From assembly GCF_024699925.1 (NCBI RefSeq), contig NZ_JAJOMX010000001.1:4440001-4504000 (forward strand): a stretch of 64,000 nt of DNA. Direction: 5' to 3'. Below, one piece after another: positions 26,408-35,850 of this stretch; position 1 is the first letter of the stretch, and each line of letters begins with the position of its first letter. The position numbers and the translations under genes were made by a program. This stretch comes from Mesorhizobium sp. J428 (lineage in GTDB: Bacteria; Pseudomonadota; Alphaproteobacteria; Rhizobiales; Rhizobiaceae). A model generated the notes under the pieces. It was not told the DNA's origin, did not search any database, and saw only the letters and a program-made list of their open reading frames with translations.

Positions 26408-27702
26408 CAGGCTCCCTCCAACGCCCGGTGCACTGTGCGTCCCGCCACCATCGTTTGCAAGACCTGGCCTTGCAGCCGCGCGCCCTCGAAGCAGGAGTTC
26501 TTGGAGCGCGACAGGATGTCGGCCTCGCGCACCACCCACGGCGCGTCGAGATCGACCACGATCAGGTCGGCCGGCATGCCGGGCGCAAGGCCTCCCCCCG
26601 ACAGCCCGAACACTTTCGCAGGATTGCGTGACAGTATTTCTGCGATGCGCAGCAGCGGAAGATCGCCATTGTGGTAGAGGCGCAGCGTGACGGCGAGCAG
26701 CGTCTCCAGCCCGATCGCGCCGGCGGCCGCATCCGCGAAGGGAAGCCGCTTGGTGTCGACGTCCTGCGGGTCGTGCGAGGAGGAGACGAGGTCGATGGTC
26801 CCGTCGCGCAGCGCCTCGATCATCGCCAAGCGGTCCTCCTCCGCCCTGAGCGGCGGCGCGAGCCGGAAGAAGGTGCGATATTCGCCGATGTCGTTCTCGT
26901 TGAGCGACAGGTTGTGGATCGCCACGCCCGCGGTGACATTCGCGCCGTCGTTCTTGGCGCGCGCGATCGCGGCGGCGGACATGGCGGTCGAGATCTTGGC
27001 GGCGTGGTAGGCGCCGCCGGTGAGCCGCGCGAGCAGCAGGTCGCGTTCGAGCGGGATCGCCTCGGCCTCGCGCGGAATGCCCGATAGGCCGAGCCAGCTG
27101 GCATAGAGGCCCTCGTTCATGACGCCGCCGCCGAGGTCGCGGTCCTGGGTTTCATGCGCGATGGTGACGCCGAAGTCGCGCGCATAGCTGAGCGCCCGGC
27201 GCATGATCAGCGCGTTGGAGATGGTGTGGCGGCCCTCGGTGAAGCCAACAGCGCCGGCCTCGCGCAACAGGCCGAATTCGGTCATTTCGGAGCCGTGGAA
27301 GCCCTTGGTGATCGAGGCGGCGGGATGGACGCGCACCTTGGCCGTGTCGCGCGCGGTGCGCTGGACGAACTCCACCAACGCGACATTGTCGATGACGGGA
27401 TCGGTGTCCGGCATCATCACCATCGAGGTGACGCCGCCGGCGGCAGCCGCGATGCTCGCCGAGGCGATGGTCTCGCGATGCTCGCCGCCCGGTTCGCCGA
27501 TGAACACGCGGCTGTCGACGAGGCCGGGCAGGATCGCAGCGCCCCGGCAGTCGATGACGGCAGCGCCGCCCGGCGCGCCCTGGTTCCTCACGGAAGCGCC
27601 GGCGGCGACGATCCTTCCCTCCGCCACGAGCACGGAGCCCTGCTCGTCGAGGCCTCGCGCGGGGTCGACCACCCTTGCATTGATGAAAAGCGTCGGGCTC
27701 AT
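26407..27702 (-). CDS. pyrC: Dihydroorotase homologue lacking the metal-binding motif (PyrX-like)
   Basis: A 431-residue member of the class I dihydroorotase/amidohydrolase family. Where active enzymes have DxHVHxREPG this protein has [12 protein letters not shown], so both His ligands and the substrate-binding Arg are gone. Later, the usual TDHAPH reads SSHDPQ, losing the catalytic Asp. It is therefore very probably inactive and likely a structural partner of PyrB, as described for the pseudo-dihydroorotase in the Pseudomonas PyrB complex. It overlaps pyrB and plsY by four bases on each side. The symbol follows common annotation; pyrX would be more accurate. Confidence 0.88.
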   Translation of the reverse strand: MSPTLFINARVVDPARGLDEQGSVLVAEGRIVAAGASVRNQGAPGGAAVIDCRGAAILPGLVDSRVFIGEPGGEHRETIASASIAAAAGGVTSMVMMPDTDPVIDNVALVEFVQRTARDTAKVRVHPAASITKGFHGSEMTEFGLLREAGAVGFTEGRHTISNALIMRRALSYARDFGVTIAHETQDRDLGGGVMNEGLYASWLGLSGIPREAEAIPLERDLLLARLTGGAYHAAKISTAMSAAAIARAKNDGANVTAGVAIHNLSLNENDIGEYRTFFRLAPPLRAEEDRLAMIEALRDGTIDLVSSSHDPQDVDTKRLPFADAAAGAIGLETLLAVTLRLYHNGDLPLLRIAEILSRNPAKVFGLSGGGLAPGMPADLIVVDLDAPWVVREADILSRSKNSCFEGARLQGQVLQTMVAGRTVHRALEGA

Positions 27703-28661
27703 GCGTCGCGCCCCTCGTTGCGGCGCGGGTCGAGGAGGGCTTCCATCACCGCCATGCGGACGGCGACGCCCATCTCGACCTGCTCCTGGATCACGCTCTG
27801 CGGGCCGTCGGCGATCTCCGACGCGATTTCGACGCCGCGGTTCATCGGGCCGGGATGCATGACCAGCGCGTCGTCCTTCGCCGCCTTCAGCTTCTCGGCG
27901 TCGAGGCCGAAATAGCGGAAGTATTCGCGCACCGACGGCACGAAGGCGCCCTCCATGCGCTCGCGCTGCAGGCGCAGCATCATCACGACGTCGACGTCCT
28001 TCAGGCCCTCCGCCATGGTGCGGAACACGTCCACGCCCATGTTCGCGATGCCGGAGGGCAGCAGCGTCGAGGGCGCGACGGCGCGGACGCGGGCGCCCAG
28101 CGCATTGAGGAGCAGGATGTTCGAGCGGGCGACGCGCGAATGCAGGATGTCGCCGCAGATCGCGACCGTCAGCTTGTGCAGCGGACCCTTCGCGCGGCGG
28201 ATGGTGAGCGCATCGAGCAGCGCCTGGGTCGGGTGCTCGTGGGCGCCGTCGCCGGCATTGACCACGGAGCAGGCGACCTTCTGCGCCAGAAGGGCCGCGG
28301 CGCCCGCGGAGGAGTGGCGGATGATGAGGATGTCGGGCCGCATCGCGTTCAGCGTCATCGCCGTGTCGATGAGGGTCTCGCCCTTTTTCACCGAGGAACT
28401 GGCGACCGACATGTTCATGACGTCGGCGCCGAGCCGCTTGCCGGCGAGTTCGAAGGAGGACTGCGTGCGGGTCGAGGCCTCGTAGAAGAGGTTGATCTGG
28501 GTGCGCCCACGCAGGCGGCTCGATTTCTTCTCCGGCTGGCGCGACAGCGCCACCGCCGCGTCGGCCCGGTCGAGGAGAAGTTCAATGTCGGGAGGAGAAA
28601 GCCCCTGGATGCCGAGAAGGTGTCGGTGCGGGTAGAGCGGGAGGGCTTGAGCGTCTGTCAT
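27699..28661 (-). CDS. pyrB: Aspartate carbamoyltransferase catalytic subunit
   Basis: A 320-residue protein that joins carbamoyl phosphate and aspartate in pyrimidine synthesis. The carbamoyl-phosphate site is STRTQSSF (about 63-70), with a later [11 protein letters not shown], and the aspartate-side loop LRLQRERM is also seen. The start ATG at 28661 (MTDAQALPL) gives the normal family length, although the frame is open far upstream. It heads the overlapping operon with the dihydroorotase homologue, plsY and dprA. No PyrI-type regulatory subunit is adjacent. Confidence 0.95.
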   Translation of the reverse strand: MTDAQALPLYPHRHLLGIQGLSPPDIELLLDRADAAVALSRQPEKKSSRLRGRTQINLFYEASTRTQSSFELAGKRLGADVMNMSVASSSVKKGETLIDTAMTLNAMRPDILIIRHSSAGAAALLAQKVACSVVNAGDGAHEHPTQALLDALTIRRAKGPLHKLTVAICGDILHSRVARSNILLLNALGARVRAVAPSTLLPSGIANMGVDVFRTMAEGLKDVDVVMMLRLQRERMEGAFVPSVREYFRYFGLDAEKLKAAKDDALVMHPGPMNRGVEIASEIADGPQSVIQEQVEMGVAVRMAVMEALLDPRRNEGRDA

Positions 28662-28823
28662 CTCAAGGCTGGTGCTATAGAAGCGGGGAACGGCTGCCGC
28701 AAGCGGCGCGGCGTTTTCCCACGGCATTTTCGACGTGCAGCCCTTGCGGACTCGGCTATATGTCGGACAGGTGGGCCGCCGGGCCCGTGGACGCACGCCC
28801 CGGATGGCCATGTGGAGCACGAT

Positions 28824-30452
28824 GTGAACCACGACGTGACCAACCAGACGCCGCCGCTGACCGGCTCGAACGCCTGGCGCGGCGACCCGCTGCTGATGCA
28901 GCTGGCGCAGGATTTTTCCGAACCGGTGCGCAAGGATCTCGACGCGCTCGGCCGCTTCGTGCTGTCGCCCGAGGCGCAGGACCTGGCGCGGCTGGCCAAC
29001 ACCGAGCTGCCGAAGCTGAGGACGCACGACCGGCAGGGCAGGCGGCTCGACATCGTCGAGTTCCACCCCGCCTACCACGCGCTGATGCGCCGCTCGATCA
29101 CCAACGGCCTGCATTCCTCGATCTGGGAGAACGGCGAGGCCGAGACCGGCAAGCGCCACCAGATCCGCGCCGCGCGCTTCTTCCTGACCTCCGAGCTCGA
29201 ATGCGGCCATCTGTGCCCGGTCACCATGACGAGCGCGTCGCTCGCCGCGCTGATGGCGAGCCCGAAGGCGTTCCGCGAATGGGCGCCGCGCATCACCTCG
29301 CGCAAATACGACCAGTCGAACAAGGCGCCGGTCGACAAGGCCGGCCTGACGCTCGGCATGGGCATGACCGAGAAGCAGGGCGGCACGGACGTGCGCGCCA
29401 ACACGACGCGGGCCGAGAAGGCCGGCAACGGCTTCTACCGCATCACCGGCCACAAATGGTTCATGTCCGCGCCGATGTCGGACGCGTTCCTGGTGCTGGC
29501 CCAGGCGAGCGAGGGTCTGTCCTGCTTCCTCGTGCCGCGCCTTCTCGGCGACGGGGCAGGCAACGGGCTCGCCTTCCAGCGGCTCAAGGACAAGCTCGGC
29601 AACAAGTCGAACGCGTCGTCCGAGGTCGAGTTCAACAATTCTCTCGGCGAGATGATCGGTGAGCCGGGCGCGGGCGTGAAGACGATCATGGACATGGTGA
29701 CGCTGACGCGGCTCGACTGCGCGCTCGCCTCGTCCGGCATCATGCGCGCCGGCCTGCAGGAAGCGGTGCACCACGCCCGCCACAGGAAGGTGTTCGGCGA
29801 GACGCTGATGGAGCAGCCGCTGATGCAGCGCGTGCTGGCCGACATGGCGCTCGACGTCGCAGCTGCCACCGCGCTGTCCTTCCGACTGGCGCGCGCCTTC
29901 GACGAGGCCGCGGTCGACCGCTCCGAGGCCTCCTTCGCCCGCGCCATGACGCCGGTGGTGAAGTACTGGGTGTGCAAGACGGCGCCGCCGCTGCTCTACG
30001 AGGCGATGGAGTGCCTCGGCGGCAACGGCTATGTCGAGGAAGCGCCGCTCGCCCGCTATTACCGAGAGGCTCCGGTGAACGCGATCTGGGAAGGCTCGGG
30101 CAATGTGATGGCGCTCGACGTGCTGCGCGTGCTGCAGCGCGGCCCGGCGCTGTTCGAGGAGGTCATCGCCGGCATCGACAAGGATCTGGGCGCCAGCGGG
30201 CGGGGCACGTCCGACGTGCTGCGGGCGGCGATGCAGATCGCGGCATCGGACGACGGCTCTGCGCGCATCCTCACCGAGCAGCTCGCGCTGTCGGCGGCGG
30301 CCGCCGAGCTCAAGCGGCTGGGGGCGGGGCGCATCGCCGACGCCTTTATCGAGACGCGGCTGGCGGGCCAGTGGCGCAACACCTACGGCATGCTCGACGG
30401 CCGCCACGACCCTCGCGCGATCCTGGAGACGCTCTATCCGGAGGTCGGCTGA
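28824..30452 (+). CDS. AidB-like acyl-CoA dehydrogenase
   Basis: A 542-residue flavoprotein of the acyl-CoA dehydrogenase superfamily, AidB branch. The GTG at 28824 is chosen because GGAG lies seven bases upstream and the sequence then reads [14 protein letters not shown], the usual start of these proteins. The FAD-binding [18 protein letters not shown] (about residues 173-190), the C-terminal [11 protein letters not shown] and the [12 protein letters not shown] motif are all present. E. coli AidB binds DNA and belongs to the adaptive response to alkylation. The role here is inferred from family membership only. It is divergent to pyrB. Confidence 0.88.
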   Translation: MNHDVTNQTPPLTGSNAWRGDPLLMQLAQDFSEPVRKDLDALGRFVLSPEAQDLARLANTELPKLRTHDRQGRRLDIVEFHPAYHALMRRSITNGLHSSIWENGEAETGKRHQIRAARFFLTSELECGHLCPVTMTSASLAALMASPKAFREWAPRITSRKYDQSNKAPVDKAGLTLGMGMTEKQGGTDVRANTTRAEKAGNGFYRITGHKWFMSAPMSDAFLVLAQASEGLSCFLVPRLLGDGAGNGLAFQRLKDKLGNKSNASSEVEFNNSLGEMIGEPGAGVKTIMDMVTLTRLDCALASSGIMRAGLQEAVHHARHRKVFGETLMEQPLMQRVLADMALDVAAATALSFRLARAFDEAAVDRSEASFARAMTPVVKYWVCKTAPPLLYEAMECLGGNGYVEEAPLARYYREAPVNAIWEGSGNVMALDVLRVLQRGPALFEEVIAGIDKDLGASGRGTSDVLRAAMQIAASDDGSARILTEQLALSAAAAELKRLGAGRIADAFIETRLAGQWRNTYGMLDGRHDPRAILETLYPEVG

Positions 30453-30547
30453 TTTTTTCGTGGCCGGGTCCGTTAACCTTAACGAATGGTTTCCATTGCG
30501 GAGGGTCGCGAGCAGGGTAGTTTACCGGTTGTTAACCGAGAATCCCC

Positions 30548-31102
30548 ATGCGGCCGCTTCTCACCTATCTCGTGCCGGTCTACTGGATGGCTGCCTTTGC
30601 GCTGATGGCGGCGCAGGCCGTCTCGCACCCGGTCGGGCTGGAGCTGTTTCCCGGCAGCGGCGTCGCGCCGATTGTGCTCGAGGCGGGGAAGGCGATGAAT
30701 CACGGCGTTTCCACCGCCTTCTCGATCGCCTTCGGCCTGGTGGCCACGCTCTTCCTATGGACGTTCCTGACCGCCGTGCTGGCCGCGGAGGACTATCCGG
30801 GCGGATATGAGGAGGTGGCGAGCATCGCCTTCGGCGGCGCCGTGCTCATGGTCACGATCGCCCTGGTCGTCTCGGCTGCGCGCGGCGAGGGGGGCGTGCA
30901 GGGGGCCGGTGCCTTCCAGCTAGCCGCGCTGATGGCCTCCTACGTCGCCGTGATTGCGGAGCGCCGCGCCTTTGCCGCGCCGAAGGCGACCGAGGCGGAC
31001 CAGTTCCGCGCCGCTGCGCGCCGCATGGCGCTGGGGGCGGCGCATTCGAGCATGCTGACCCGCCTGGTCGGCCGCAACGCACCACAGGGCGGAGCCGACT
31101 GA
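30548..31102 (+). CDS. Membrane protein of unknown function
   Basis: A 184-residue protein with about four predicted membrane helices (around residues 5-25, 58-78, 93-110 and 122-140) and a basic C-terminal tail of about 45 residues. No family is recognised. It lies one base upstream of the DUF6105 gene start, so the two are probably co-translated. The 95 bases before it contain TTAACCTTAACG and GTTAACC, but a full CtrA site could not be confirmed. Confidence 0.65.
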   Translation: MRPLLTYLVPVYWMAAFALMAAQAVSHPVGLELFPGSGVAPIVLEAGKAMNHGVSTAFSIAFGLVATLFLWTFLTAVLAAEDYPGGYEEVASIAFGGAVLMVTIALVVSAARGEGGVQGAGAFQLAALMASYVAVIAERRAFAAPKATEADQFRAAARRMALGAAHSSMLTRLVGRNAPQGGAD

Positions 31103-31103
31103 G

Positions 31104-31436
31104 ATGAAATACGTCTTCTTCGCCTGGGCCGCACCGCTCGGCCTGTTCTGGGGCTGGTTCTTCCTCTCGGCCAACGACATCAATTTCGGCTCGATCTATC
31201 TGAGCCGGGCGCTGCATGAGCTCGTTTTCGAACTCTACGGCGAGATGCTCGGCGTCGCGCCCGAGACGATCCCGTGGCTGATCGCCAAGGCCTGCATCTT
31301 CGACACCCTGCTGATTCTTGCGATCTGGGCGTTCCGCCGCCGGCGCCTGATCGCCGCGCAGTGGACCGCGCTGCGCGAGCGCCTCATGCCGGCCGGCGCA
31401 GCGCCCGAAGGCGATCCAGCACGCCTTGAAGGATGA
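31104..31436 (+). CDS. DUF6105-like small membrane protein
   Basis: A 110-residue protein with two membrane helices: FFAWAAPLGLFWGWFFLS near the N-terminus and IFDTLLILAIWAF near residue 70. They are separated by a conserved INFGSIYLSRALHELVFELYG segment and followed by a basic RRRRL end. This matches my recollection of the rhizobial DUF6105 family, of unknown function. Its last 53 bases overlap ruvX on the opposite strand. Confidence 0.7.
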   Translation: MKYVFFAWAAPLGLFWGWFFLSANDINFGSIYLSRALHELVFELYGEMLGVAPETIPWLIAKACIFDTLLILAIWAFRRRRLIAAQWTALRERLMPAGAAPEGDPARLEG

Positions 31437-31896
31437 AGGCGGCCGCGGCCGAATCGATCTTCGTCTCGCGCCGCTTGCGGGAAAAATCCATCTCGATCAA
31501 CGTGCGCTCGGCGGCGACCGTCGACAGCCGCTCGTCCCAGAACAACAGCGGCATCTCCGTCAGCTTCGACAGGTTGCGCGCAAACGCCCGGCTCGCCTGG
31601 GCGCGCGGCCCCTCGCTGCCGTCCATGTTGACCGGCAGGCCGATCGCCAGCGCATAAACTTCATCGCGGGCCAGCGCCGAAAGCAAGGCGGCGGCGTCGA
31701 GCGCGAATTTCTTGCGCATGATGACCGGCCGCGGGTGCGCAAATGACAGGTTGCGGTCGGACACGGCAAGCCCGATCGTGGTCGTGCCGGGATCGATGCC
31801 GGCGACCGTCTTTCCGGCGGGCAGGGTGCGCGCGAGTTCCTCTACGTCGATGATCGCCACGAGGCTTTCCGGCCCTTTCACGGTTTGACGGGACAC
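31384..31896 (-). CDS. ruvX: RuvX/YqgF-type Holliday junction resolvase-like nuclease
   Basis: A 170-residue RNase H-fold protein. The first catalytic Asp is in VAGIDPGTTTIGLAVSD (about residues 31-47), the conserved LPVNMDGSEG follows, FWDERLSTV carries the Glu, and the final Asp is in IDSAAAAFILQ. E. coli YqgF processes the 5' end of pre-16S rRNA, and RuvX in other bacteria cuts Holliday junctions. An N-terminal extension of about 25 residues precedes the domain. It is convergent with the DUF6105 gene, overlapping it by 53 bases. Confidence 0.92.
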   Translation of the reverse strand: MSRQTVKGPESLVAIIDVEELARTLPAGKTVAGIDPGTTTIGLAVSDRNLSFAHPRPVIMRKKFALDAAALLSALARDEVYALAIGLPVNMDGSEGPRAQASRAFARNLSKLTEMPLLFWDERLSTVAAERTLIEMDFSRKRRETKIDSAAAAFILQGVLDRLRALRRPA

Positions 31897-31943
31897 GCGG
31901 GCGTTCTATCTTCCGTTCGACTCATTGGCGAGGACCATCTGCG

Positions 31944-32651
31944 ATGAAACTGACCTGGCACGGGCATTCCGCCTTCACCATCGAAACCGCCGGCAAGAAG
32001 ATCGTCGTCGATCCCTTCATCACCGGCAATCCAGGCGCGAAGCAGGGCTGGCAGGACGTCGCGCAGGGCGCGACGCACGTTCTCCTGACCCACGGCCACA
32101 ACGACCATATCGGCGACGCGGTGGACATCTGCAAACAGTCCGGCGCCATGCTGGTGGCGAATTTCGAGATCTGCATGTTCCTGGTCGGCAAGGGCGTCGA
32201 CGGCGCGAAGATCAATCCGGGCAATCACGGCGGCACGCTCGACTGCGGCGGCTTCACGACGACGTTCGTGCAGGCGCTGCATTCCTCGTCCTTCGGCGGC
32301 GAGGGCGGCACCAACACCTATCTCGGCAATCCGGCGGGACTCGTGCTGCACTTCCCCGACGCGCCGACGCTCTATCACTTCGGCGACACCGACATCTTCG
32401 GCGACATGGCGCTGATCAACGAACTGCACGAGCCCTCGATCGGCATCGTGCCGATCGGCGACAGGTTCACCATGGGCGGGGCGGTCGCCGCACTCGCCTG
32501 CCGTCGCTTCTTCAAGCTCGACGTGGCGATCCCTTGCCACTACGCTTCCTTCCCGATCATCGACCAGAACGCCGACAAGTTCGTCGCCGCGATGGAGGGA
32601 TCGTCGACCAAGGTGATCGTGCCGGAGGTCGGCAAGGCGTTTTCCGTCTGA
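31944..32651 (+). CDS. UPF0173-family metal-dependent hydrolase (metallo-beta-lactamase fold)
   Basis: A 235-residue protein of exactly the family length. The metal-binding motif is LTHGHNDHIGD (HxHxDH, about residues 50-60), with a further conserved His near ALHSSSF and the Asp in FGDTDIFGDM. IPCHYASFPI near the C-terminus supplies the last His. Members of this family are predicted hydrolases of unknown substrate. It is divergent to ruvX, with 47 bases between the starts. Confidence 0.9.
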   Translation: MKLTWHGHSAFTIETAGKKIVVDPFITGNPGAKQGWQDVAQGATHVLLTHGHNDHIGDAVDICKQSGAMLVANFEICMFLVGKGVDGAKINPGNHGGTLDCGGFTTTFVQALHSSSFGGEGGTNTYLGNPAGLVLHFPDAPTLYHFGDTDIFGDMALINELHEPSIGIVPIGDRFTMGGAVAALACRRFFKLDVAIPCHYASFPIIDQNADKFVAAMEGSSTKVIVPEVGKAFSV

Positions 32652-32706
32652 ATCGTTTCGCGATGGATGAGTGACGGCCGGGCGGCCGGGGTCGAGGGGG
32701 ATAGCA

Positions 32707-33124
32707 ATGAGAAGATATGTGTTCCGCGCGGCGGGCGCGCTGATGCTGGCGGCTGCGCTGCCGGCCGCTGCGGCCGACACGTTCGTGTCCGGCGTCTACC
32801 TGCGGTCGCAGGAGCTTTGCGAGCAGGCGAAGACGAACGGGGTCGAGTCCGTGCTGGAGGAGGGCAACGTGCTGCTCACCGAACGCGGATCTCGAGAGCT
32901 ACGAATACAATTGCGAGTTCCTGACCGTGACGCCGGCCACGCGGGCGCCGGGATGGGTCGTCGCGGCGCTCTGCCAGGAACCAGGCTACGCATTTCCCGA
33001 CGTTCTCTCCGTGATCAAGATGAACGACACCCAGCTCGACTTCGCCTCTGTGCGGGCGACCACCGAGGACGATCCCGGCAACAGCGGCAGCTACTTCCTG
33101 TGCGAAGGCGTGGAAATGCCCTGA
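32707..33124 (+). pseudogene. Small exported protein with a single-base frameshift
   Basis: The ATG at 32707 opens a clear signal peptide (MRRYVFRAAGALMLAAALPA, then AAADTF), and the mature part starts FVSGVYLRSQELCEQAK. Near 32887 the sensible translation moves to another frame: DLESYEYNCEFLTVTP through YFLCEGVEMP, ending at 33124. One extra G in the run at 32887-32888 explains the switch. The repaired protein would be 138 residues with a conserved Cys pattern, probably periplasmic. The family is not recognised. It may be a true pseudogene or a base-calling error. Confidence 0.7.
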
Positions 33125-33157
33125 AGCTTGCGGCGATGGCGGGCGAGCTCGGATGCG

Positions 33158-33586
33158 TTACGTTGTCGGCTGCCACGGATCGATGACGACAACACCGGTT
33201 CCCTCGAAATCGCGCACGTTACGCGTTACCACGGACAGGCCATTGACCAGGGCGGTGGCTGCGATCAGCGCGTCGACCTCGTTCCGTGGGTTCGGGACAT
33301 GCAGATGCGCGCACCGTGTGGCGACGACGTCGTCGACGGCGAGGATACGGCCGGCAAATTCGGGACGAACGTGGTTGTCGAGCCAGGCACGCAACCGTGC
33401 GCCCTGGGCATGATCGCGCCGCTGGACGCCGAGCACGCCGCGCTCCAGCTCGAGAATGGTGATCGCCGAGATGAAGAAGCGATCCGCATCTTCGGCTTCC
33501 ACCCACGATACCACGTTGGCGTCGGCCTTGCCGTCGCCGATCTTGCGCAGTTCCGAAACCACGTTGGTGTCGAGCAGGTAGCTCAC
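33158..33586 (-). CDS. vapC: VapC-type toxin, PIN-domain ribonuclease
   Basis: A 142-residue PIN-domain protein. The conserved acidic residues are in LLDTNVVSELRK (first Asp), ILELERGV (Glu) and RNEVDALIAATAL (Asp). These form the metal site used to cleave RNA. It overlaps the upstream antitoxin gene by four bases (ATGA), the usual layout of such toxin-antitoxin operons. Toxin activity is inferred from family and context. Confidence 0.92.
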   Translation of the reverse strand: MSYLLDTNVVSELRKIGDGKADANVVSWVEAEDADRFFISAITILELERGVLGVQRRDHAQGARLRAWLDNHVRPEFAGRILAVDDVVATRCAHLHVPNPRNEVDALIAATALVNGLSVVTRNVRDFEGTGVVVIDPWQPTT

Positions 33587-33837
33587 GACAGGTCTATCTG
33601 CCGCGGTTCGATCTCGATCCGGGTCGTATCGAGATCGATCTCCGACAGTCCGGGCATGGCAAGGCTTTCCGCGAGATTGCGGCGCCTGCCGGTCAGCCGC
33701 TGAAAATCGCCATATGTCATCAGAACATGCGAAGGCTTGCCGCGATCGGTGATGACCACGGGGCCTTTCTGCGCCGCTTTCTTGGCGCTGCTCACGTCAT
33801 GGTTCAGTTCGCGGCTGGACAGGGTGCTGATGGTCAT
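33583..33837 (-). CDS. Phd/YefM-type antitoxin
   Basis: An 84-residue protein. The N-terminal TISTLSSRELNHDVSSAKKA and VVITDRGKPSHVLMTYGDF form the Phd/YefM DNA-binding domain. The C-terminal acidic tail (LSEIDLDTTRIEIEPR) would wrap the PIN toxin. ATG 33837 is chosen over one at 33849 because GGAGG precedes it and the earlier ATG falls in the operator. The pair is autoregulated in known relatives, and an operator lies immediately upstream. Confidence 0.9.
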   Translation of the reverse strand: MTISTLSSRELNHDVSSAKKAAQKGPVVITDRGKPSHVLMTYGDFQRLTGRRRNLAESLAMPGLSEIDLDTTRIEIEPRQIDLS

Positions 33838-33847
33838 CGCGACCTCC

Positions 33848-33867
33848 ATGTAGGTAAGTGCCTACAT
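33848..33867. promoter_or_regulatory. Palindromic operator of the toxin-antitoxin operon
   Basis: The perfect inverted repeat ATGTAGG-TAAGTG-CCTACAT (7+7 bp with a 6-base spacer) overlaps the -10 box and ends 11 bases before the antitoxin start. It is the expected position for autorepression by a Phd-type antitoxin. Confidence 0.7.
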
Positions 33868-33891
33868 ATCGCGAAGGTGCGTCGAAAGCAA
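33863..33891 (-). promoter_or_regulatory. Promoter of the antitoxin-toxin operon
   Basis: On the minus strand TTGCTT, 17 bases, then TATGTA. The -10 box lies inside the inverted repeat just downstream, so the antitoxin binding there would block RNA polymerase. Confidence 0.6.
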
Positions 33892-33995
33892 TTGATCGCA
33901 AAGCGGACTGTCGCGCCTTGCCGTCAAGTGTTGCGCCGCCGAAAGGCGGGCGGTATAGGCCGGTTTCCGCTTGCCCGCCCTTCCGGAGCGCATCC

Positions 33996-34334
33996 ATGTC
34001 CGTCGATATCGCCACCGTCAAACGCGTCGCCCGCCTTGCCCGCATCGCGGTGAACGAGGAGGATGCCGAGCGCATGACCGGCGAGCTTAATGCGATCCTG
34101 GGCTTCGTCGAGCAACTGGGCGAGGTCGATGTGTCCGGCGTCGAGCCGATGACGTCGGTGACGCCGATGGTGATGAAGAAGCGGCAGGACGTGGTCAACG
34201 ACGGCGGCATCGCCGACAAGATTGTTTCGAACGCGCCCGCGACGGCCGAGAATTTCTTCCTCTACCGAAGGTCGTCGAGTAAGCGACCGCCCGCCACCGC
34301 CCTGCACAAGCCCGTAGCACCGGACCACAGATGA
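33996..34334 (+). CDS. gatC: Asp-tRNA(Asn)/Glu-tRNA(Gln) amidotransferase subunit C, frameshifted near its end
   Basis: Subunit C of the GatCAB complex, which amidates mischarged Asp-tRNA(Asn) and Glu-tRNA(Gln). The family sequence runs from [19 protein letters not shown] to [10 protein letters not shown]. It should then end in VPKVVE, and exactly those codons (CCGAAGGTCGTCGAGTAA, to 34283) are present but out of frame. One missing base near 34264 makes the frame continue for 24 unrelated residues to 34334, overlapping gatA as ATGA. The intact protein would be about 95 residues. GatC is essential in bacteria that use this pathway, so a sequence error is likely. Confidence 0.85.
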   Translation: MSVDIATVKRVARLARIAVNEEDAERMTGELNAILGFVEQLGEVDVSGVEPMTSVTPMVMKKRQDVVNDGGIADKIVSNAPATAENFFLYRRSSSKRPPATALHKPVAPDHR

Positions 34335-35830
34335 CCGACCTGACCAGACTGACGATCGCGGAAGCGCGGACCCGCCTCAAGGCGAAGGAGTTTTCCGCGC
34401 GCGAGATCACCGAAGCCTACCTGTCCGCCATCGACGCGGCCAATGAGCGCTTCAACGCCTATGTTGCGGTGACGCACGACCAGGCCCGCGAGATGGCGGC
34501 GGCGTCGGACGCGAAGCTGGCGAAGGGGGAGGGCGGTGCGCTCGAAGGCATTCCGCTCGGCATCAAGGACCTGTTCGCGACCAAGGGCGTGCACACCCAG
34601 GCCGCCAGCCACATCCTCGACGGCTTCAAGCCGGAATACGAATCGACCGTGACGGCGAACCTGTGGGCCGACGGCGCGGTCATGCTCGGTAAGCTCAACA
34701 TGGACGAGTTCGCCATGGGCTCGTCGAACGAGACGTCGTACTACGGCCCGGTCGTGAACCCCTGGCGGCGCGGCGCGAACGGCGTCGGCCAGGCCGACAA
34801 CAAGCTCTTGGTGCCCGGCGGCTCGTCGGGCGGTTCGGCCGCAGCGGTCGCTGCCTGGCTCTGCGCGGGCGCTACCGCCACCGACACCGGCGGTTCGATC
34901 CGCCAGCCGGCCGCCTTCACCGGAACGGTCGGCATCAAGCCGACCTACGGCCGCGTGTCGCGTTGGGGGACGGTGGCCTTCGCTTCGTCACTCGACCAGG
35001 CCGGCCCGATCGCCCGCGACGTGCGCGATGCCGCGATCCTTTTGAAGTCGATGGCCTCGGTCGATGCGAAGGACACGACCTCGGTCGACCTCGCGGTGCC
35101 GGACTACGAGGCCGCACTCGGCCAGTCGATGAAGGGCATGAAGATCGGCATCCCGCGCGAATACCGCGTCGACGGCATGCCAGACGAGATCGAGAAGCTG
35201 TGGAGAGAGGGCATCGAGTATCTGCGGGCCGCGGGCGCCGAGATCGTCGACATCTCGCTGCCGCACACGAAATACGCCCTGCCGGCCTACTACATCGTGG
35301 CGCCGGCCGAAGCCTCGTCCAACCTCGCGCGCTATGACGGAGTCCGCTACGGCCTGCGCGTGCCGGGCAAGGACATCATCGACATGGACGAGAAGACCCG
35401 CGCCGAAGGCTTCGGCCGCGAGGTCAAGCGCCGCATCATGATCGGCACCTATGTGCTGTCGGCCGGCTATTACGACGCCTATTACGTCCAGGCGCAGAAG
35501 GTGCGCACGCTGATCAAGCGCGACTTCGAGAACGCCTATCGCGACGGCATCGACGCGATCCTGACGCCAGCGACGCCGTCGGCCGCCTTCGGCATCGCCG
35601 ACGAGGACATGGCCTCGGACCCGGTGAAGATGTACCTCAACGACATCTTCACCGTGACGGTGAACATGGCAGGGCTGCCGGGCATCGCCGTGCCGGCCGG
35701 CGTCGACGCGAACGGCCTGCCGCTTGGCCTGCAGCTCATCGGCCGGCCGTTCGACGAGGAAACCCTGTTCCGCGCCGCCCATGTCATCGAGCAGGCGGCC
35801 GGCCGCTTCGAACCGCAGAAGTGGTGGTGA
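34331..35830 (+). CDS. gatA: Asp-tRNA(Asn)/Glu-tRNA(Gln) amidotransferase subunit A
   Basis: A 499-residue amidase-signature enzyme that releases ammonia from glutamine and passes it to GatB. The Ser-cisSer-Lys triad is visible: Lys79 (LGIKDLF), Ser165 ([12 protein letters not shown]) and Ser189 ([10 protein letters not shown]). [14 protein letters not shown] and the C-terminal [20 protein letters not shown] are typical. It follows gatC directly. gatB is not in the window immediately downstream. Confidence 0.96.
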   Translation: MTDLTRLTIAEARTRLKAKEFSAREITEAYLSAIDAANERFNAYVAVTHDQAREMAAASDAKLAKGEGGALEGIPLGIKDLFATKGVHTQAASHILDGFKPEYESTVTANLWADGAVMLGKLNMDEFAMGSSNETSYYGPVVNPWRRGANGVGQADNKLLVPGGSSGGSAAAVAAWLCAGATATDTGGSIRQPAAFTGTVGIKPTYGRVSRWGTVAFASSLDQAGPIARDVRDAAILLKSMASVDAKDTTSVDLAVPDYEAALGQSMKGMKIGIPREYRVDGMPDEIEKLWREGIEYLRAAGAEIVDISLPHTKYALPAYYIVAPAEASSNLARYDGVRYGLRVPGKDIIDMDEKTRAEGFGREVKRRIMIGTYVLSAGYYDAYYVQAQKVRTLIKRDFENAYRDGIDAILTPATPSAAFGIADEDMASDPVKMYLNDIFTVTVNMAGLPGIAVPAGVDANGLPLGLQLIGRPFDEETLFRAAHVIEQAAGRFEPQKWW

Positions 35831-35850
35831 GCCGGGGAGGGCGCTGAACC

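Noticed and set aside
30470..30545. CtrA binding site upstream of the membrane protein gene
   Set aside because: TTAACCTTAACG and GTTAACC are present but not in the TTAA-N7-TTAA spacing, so only half-sites are seen.
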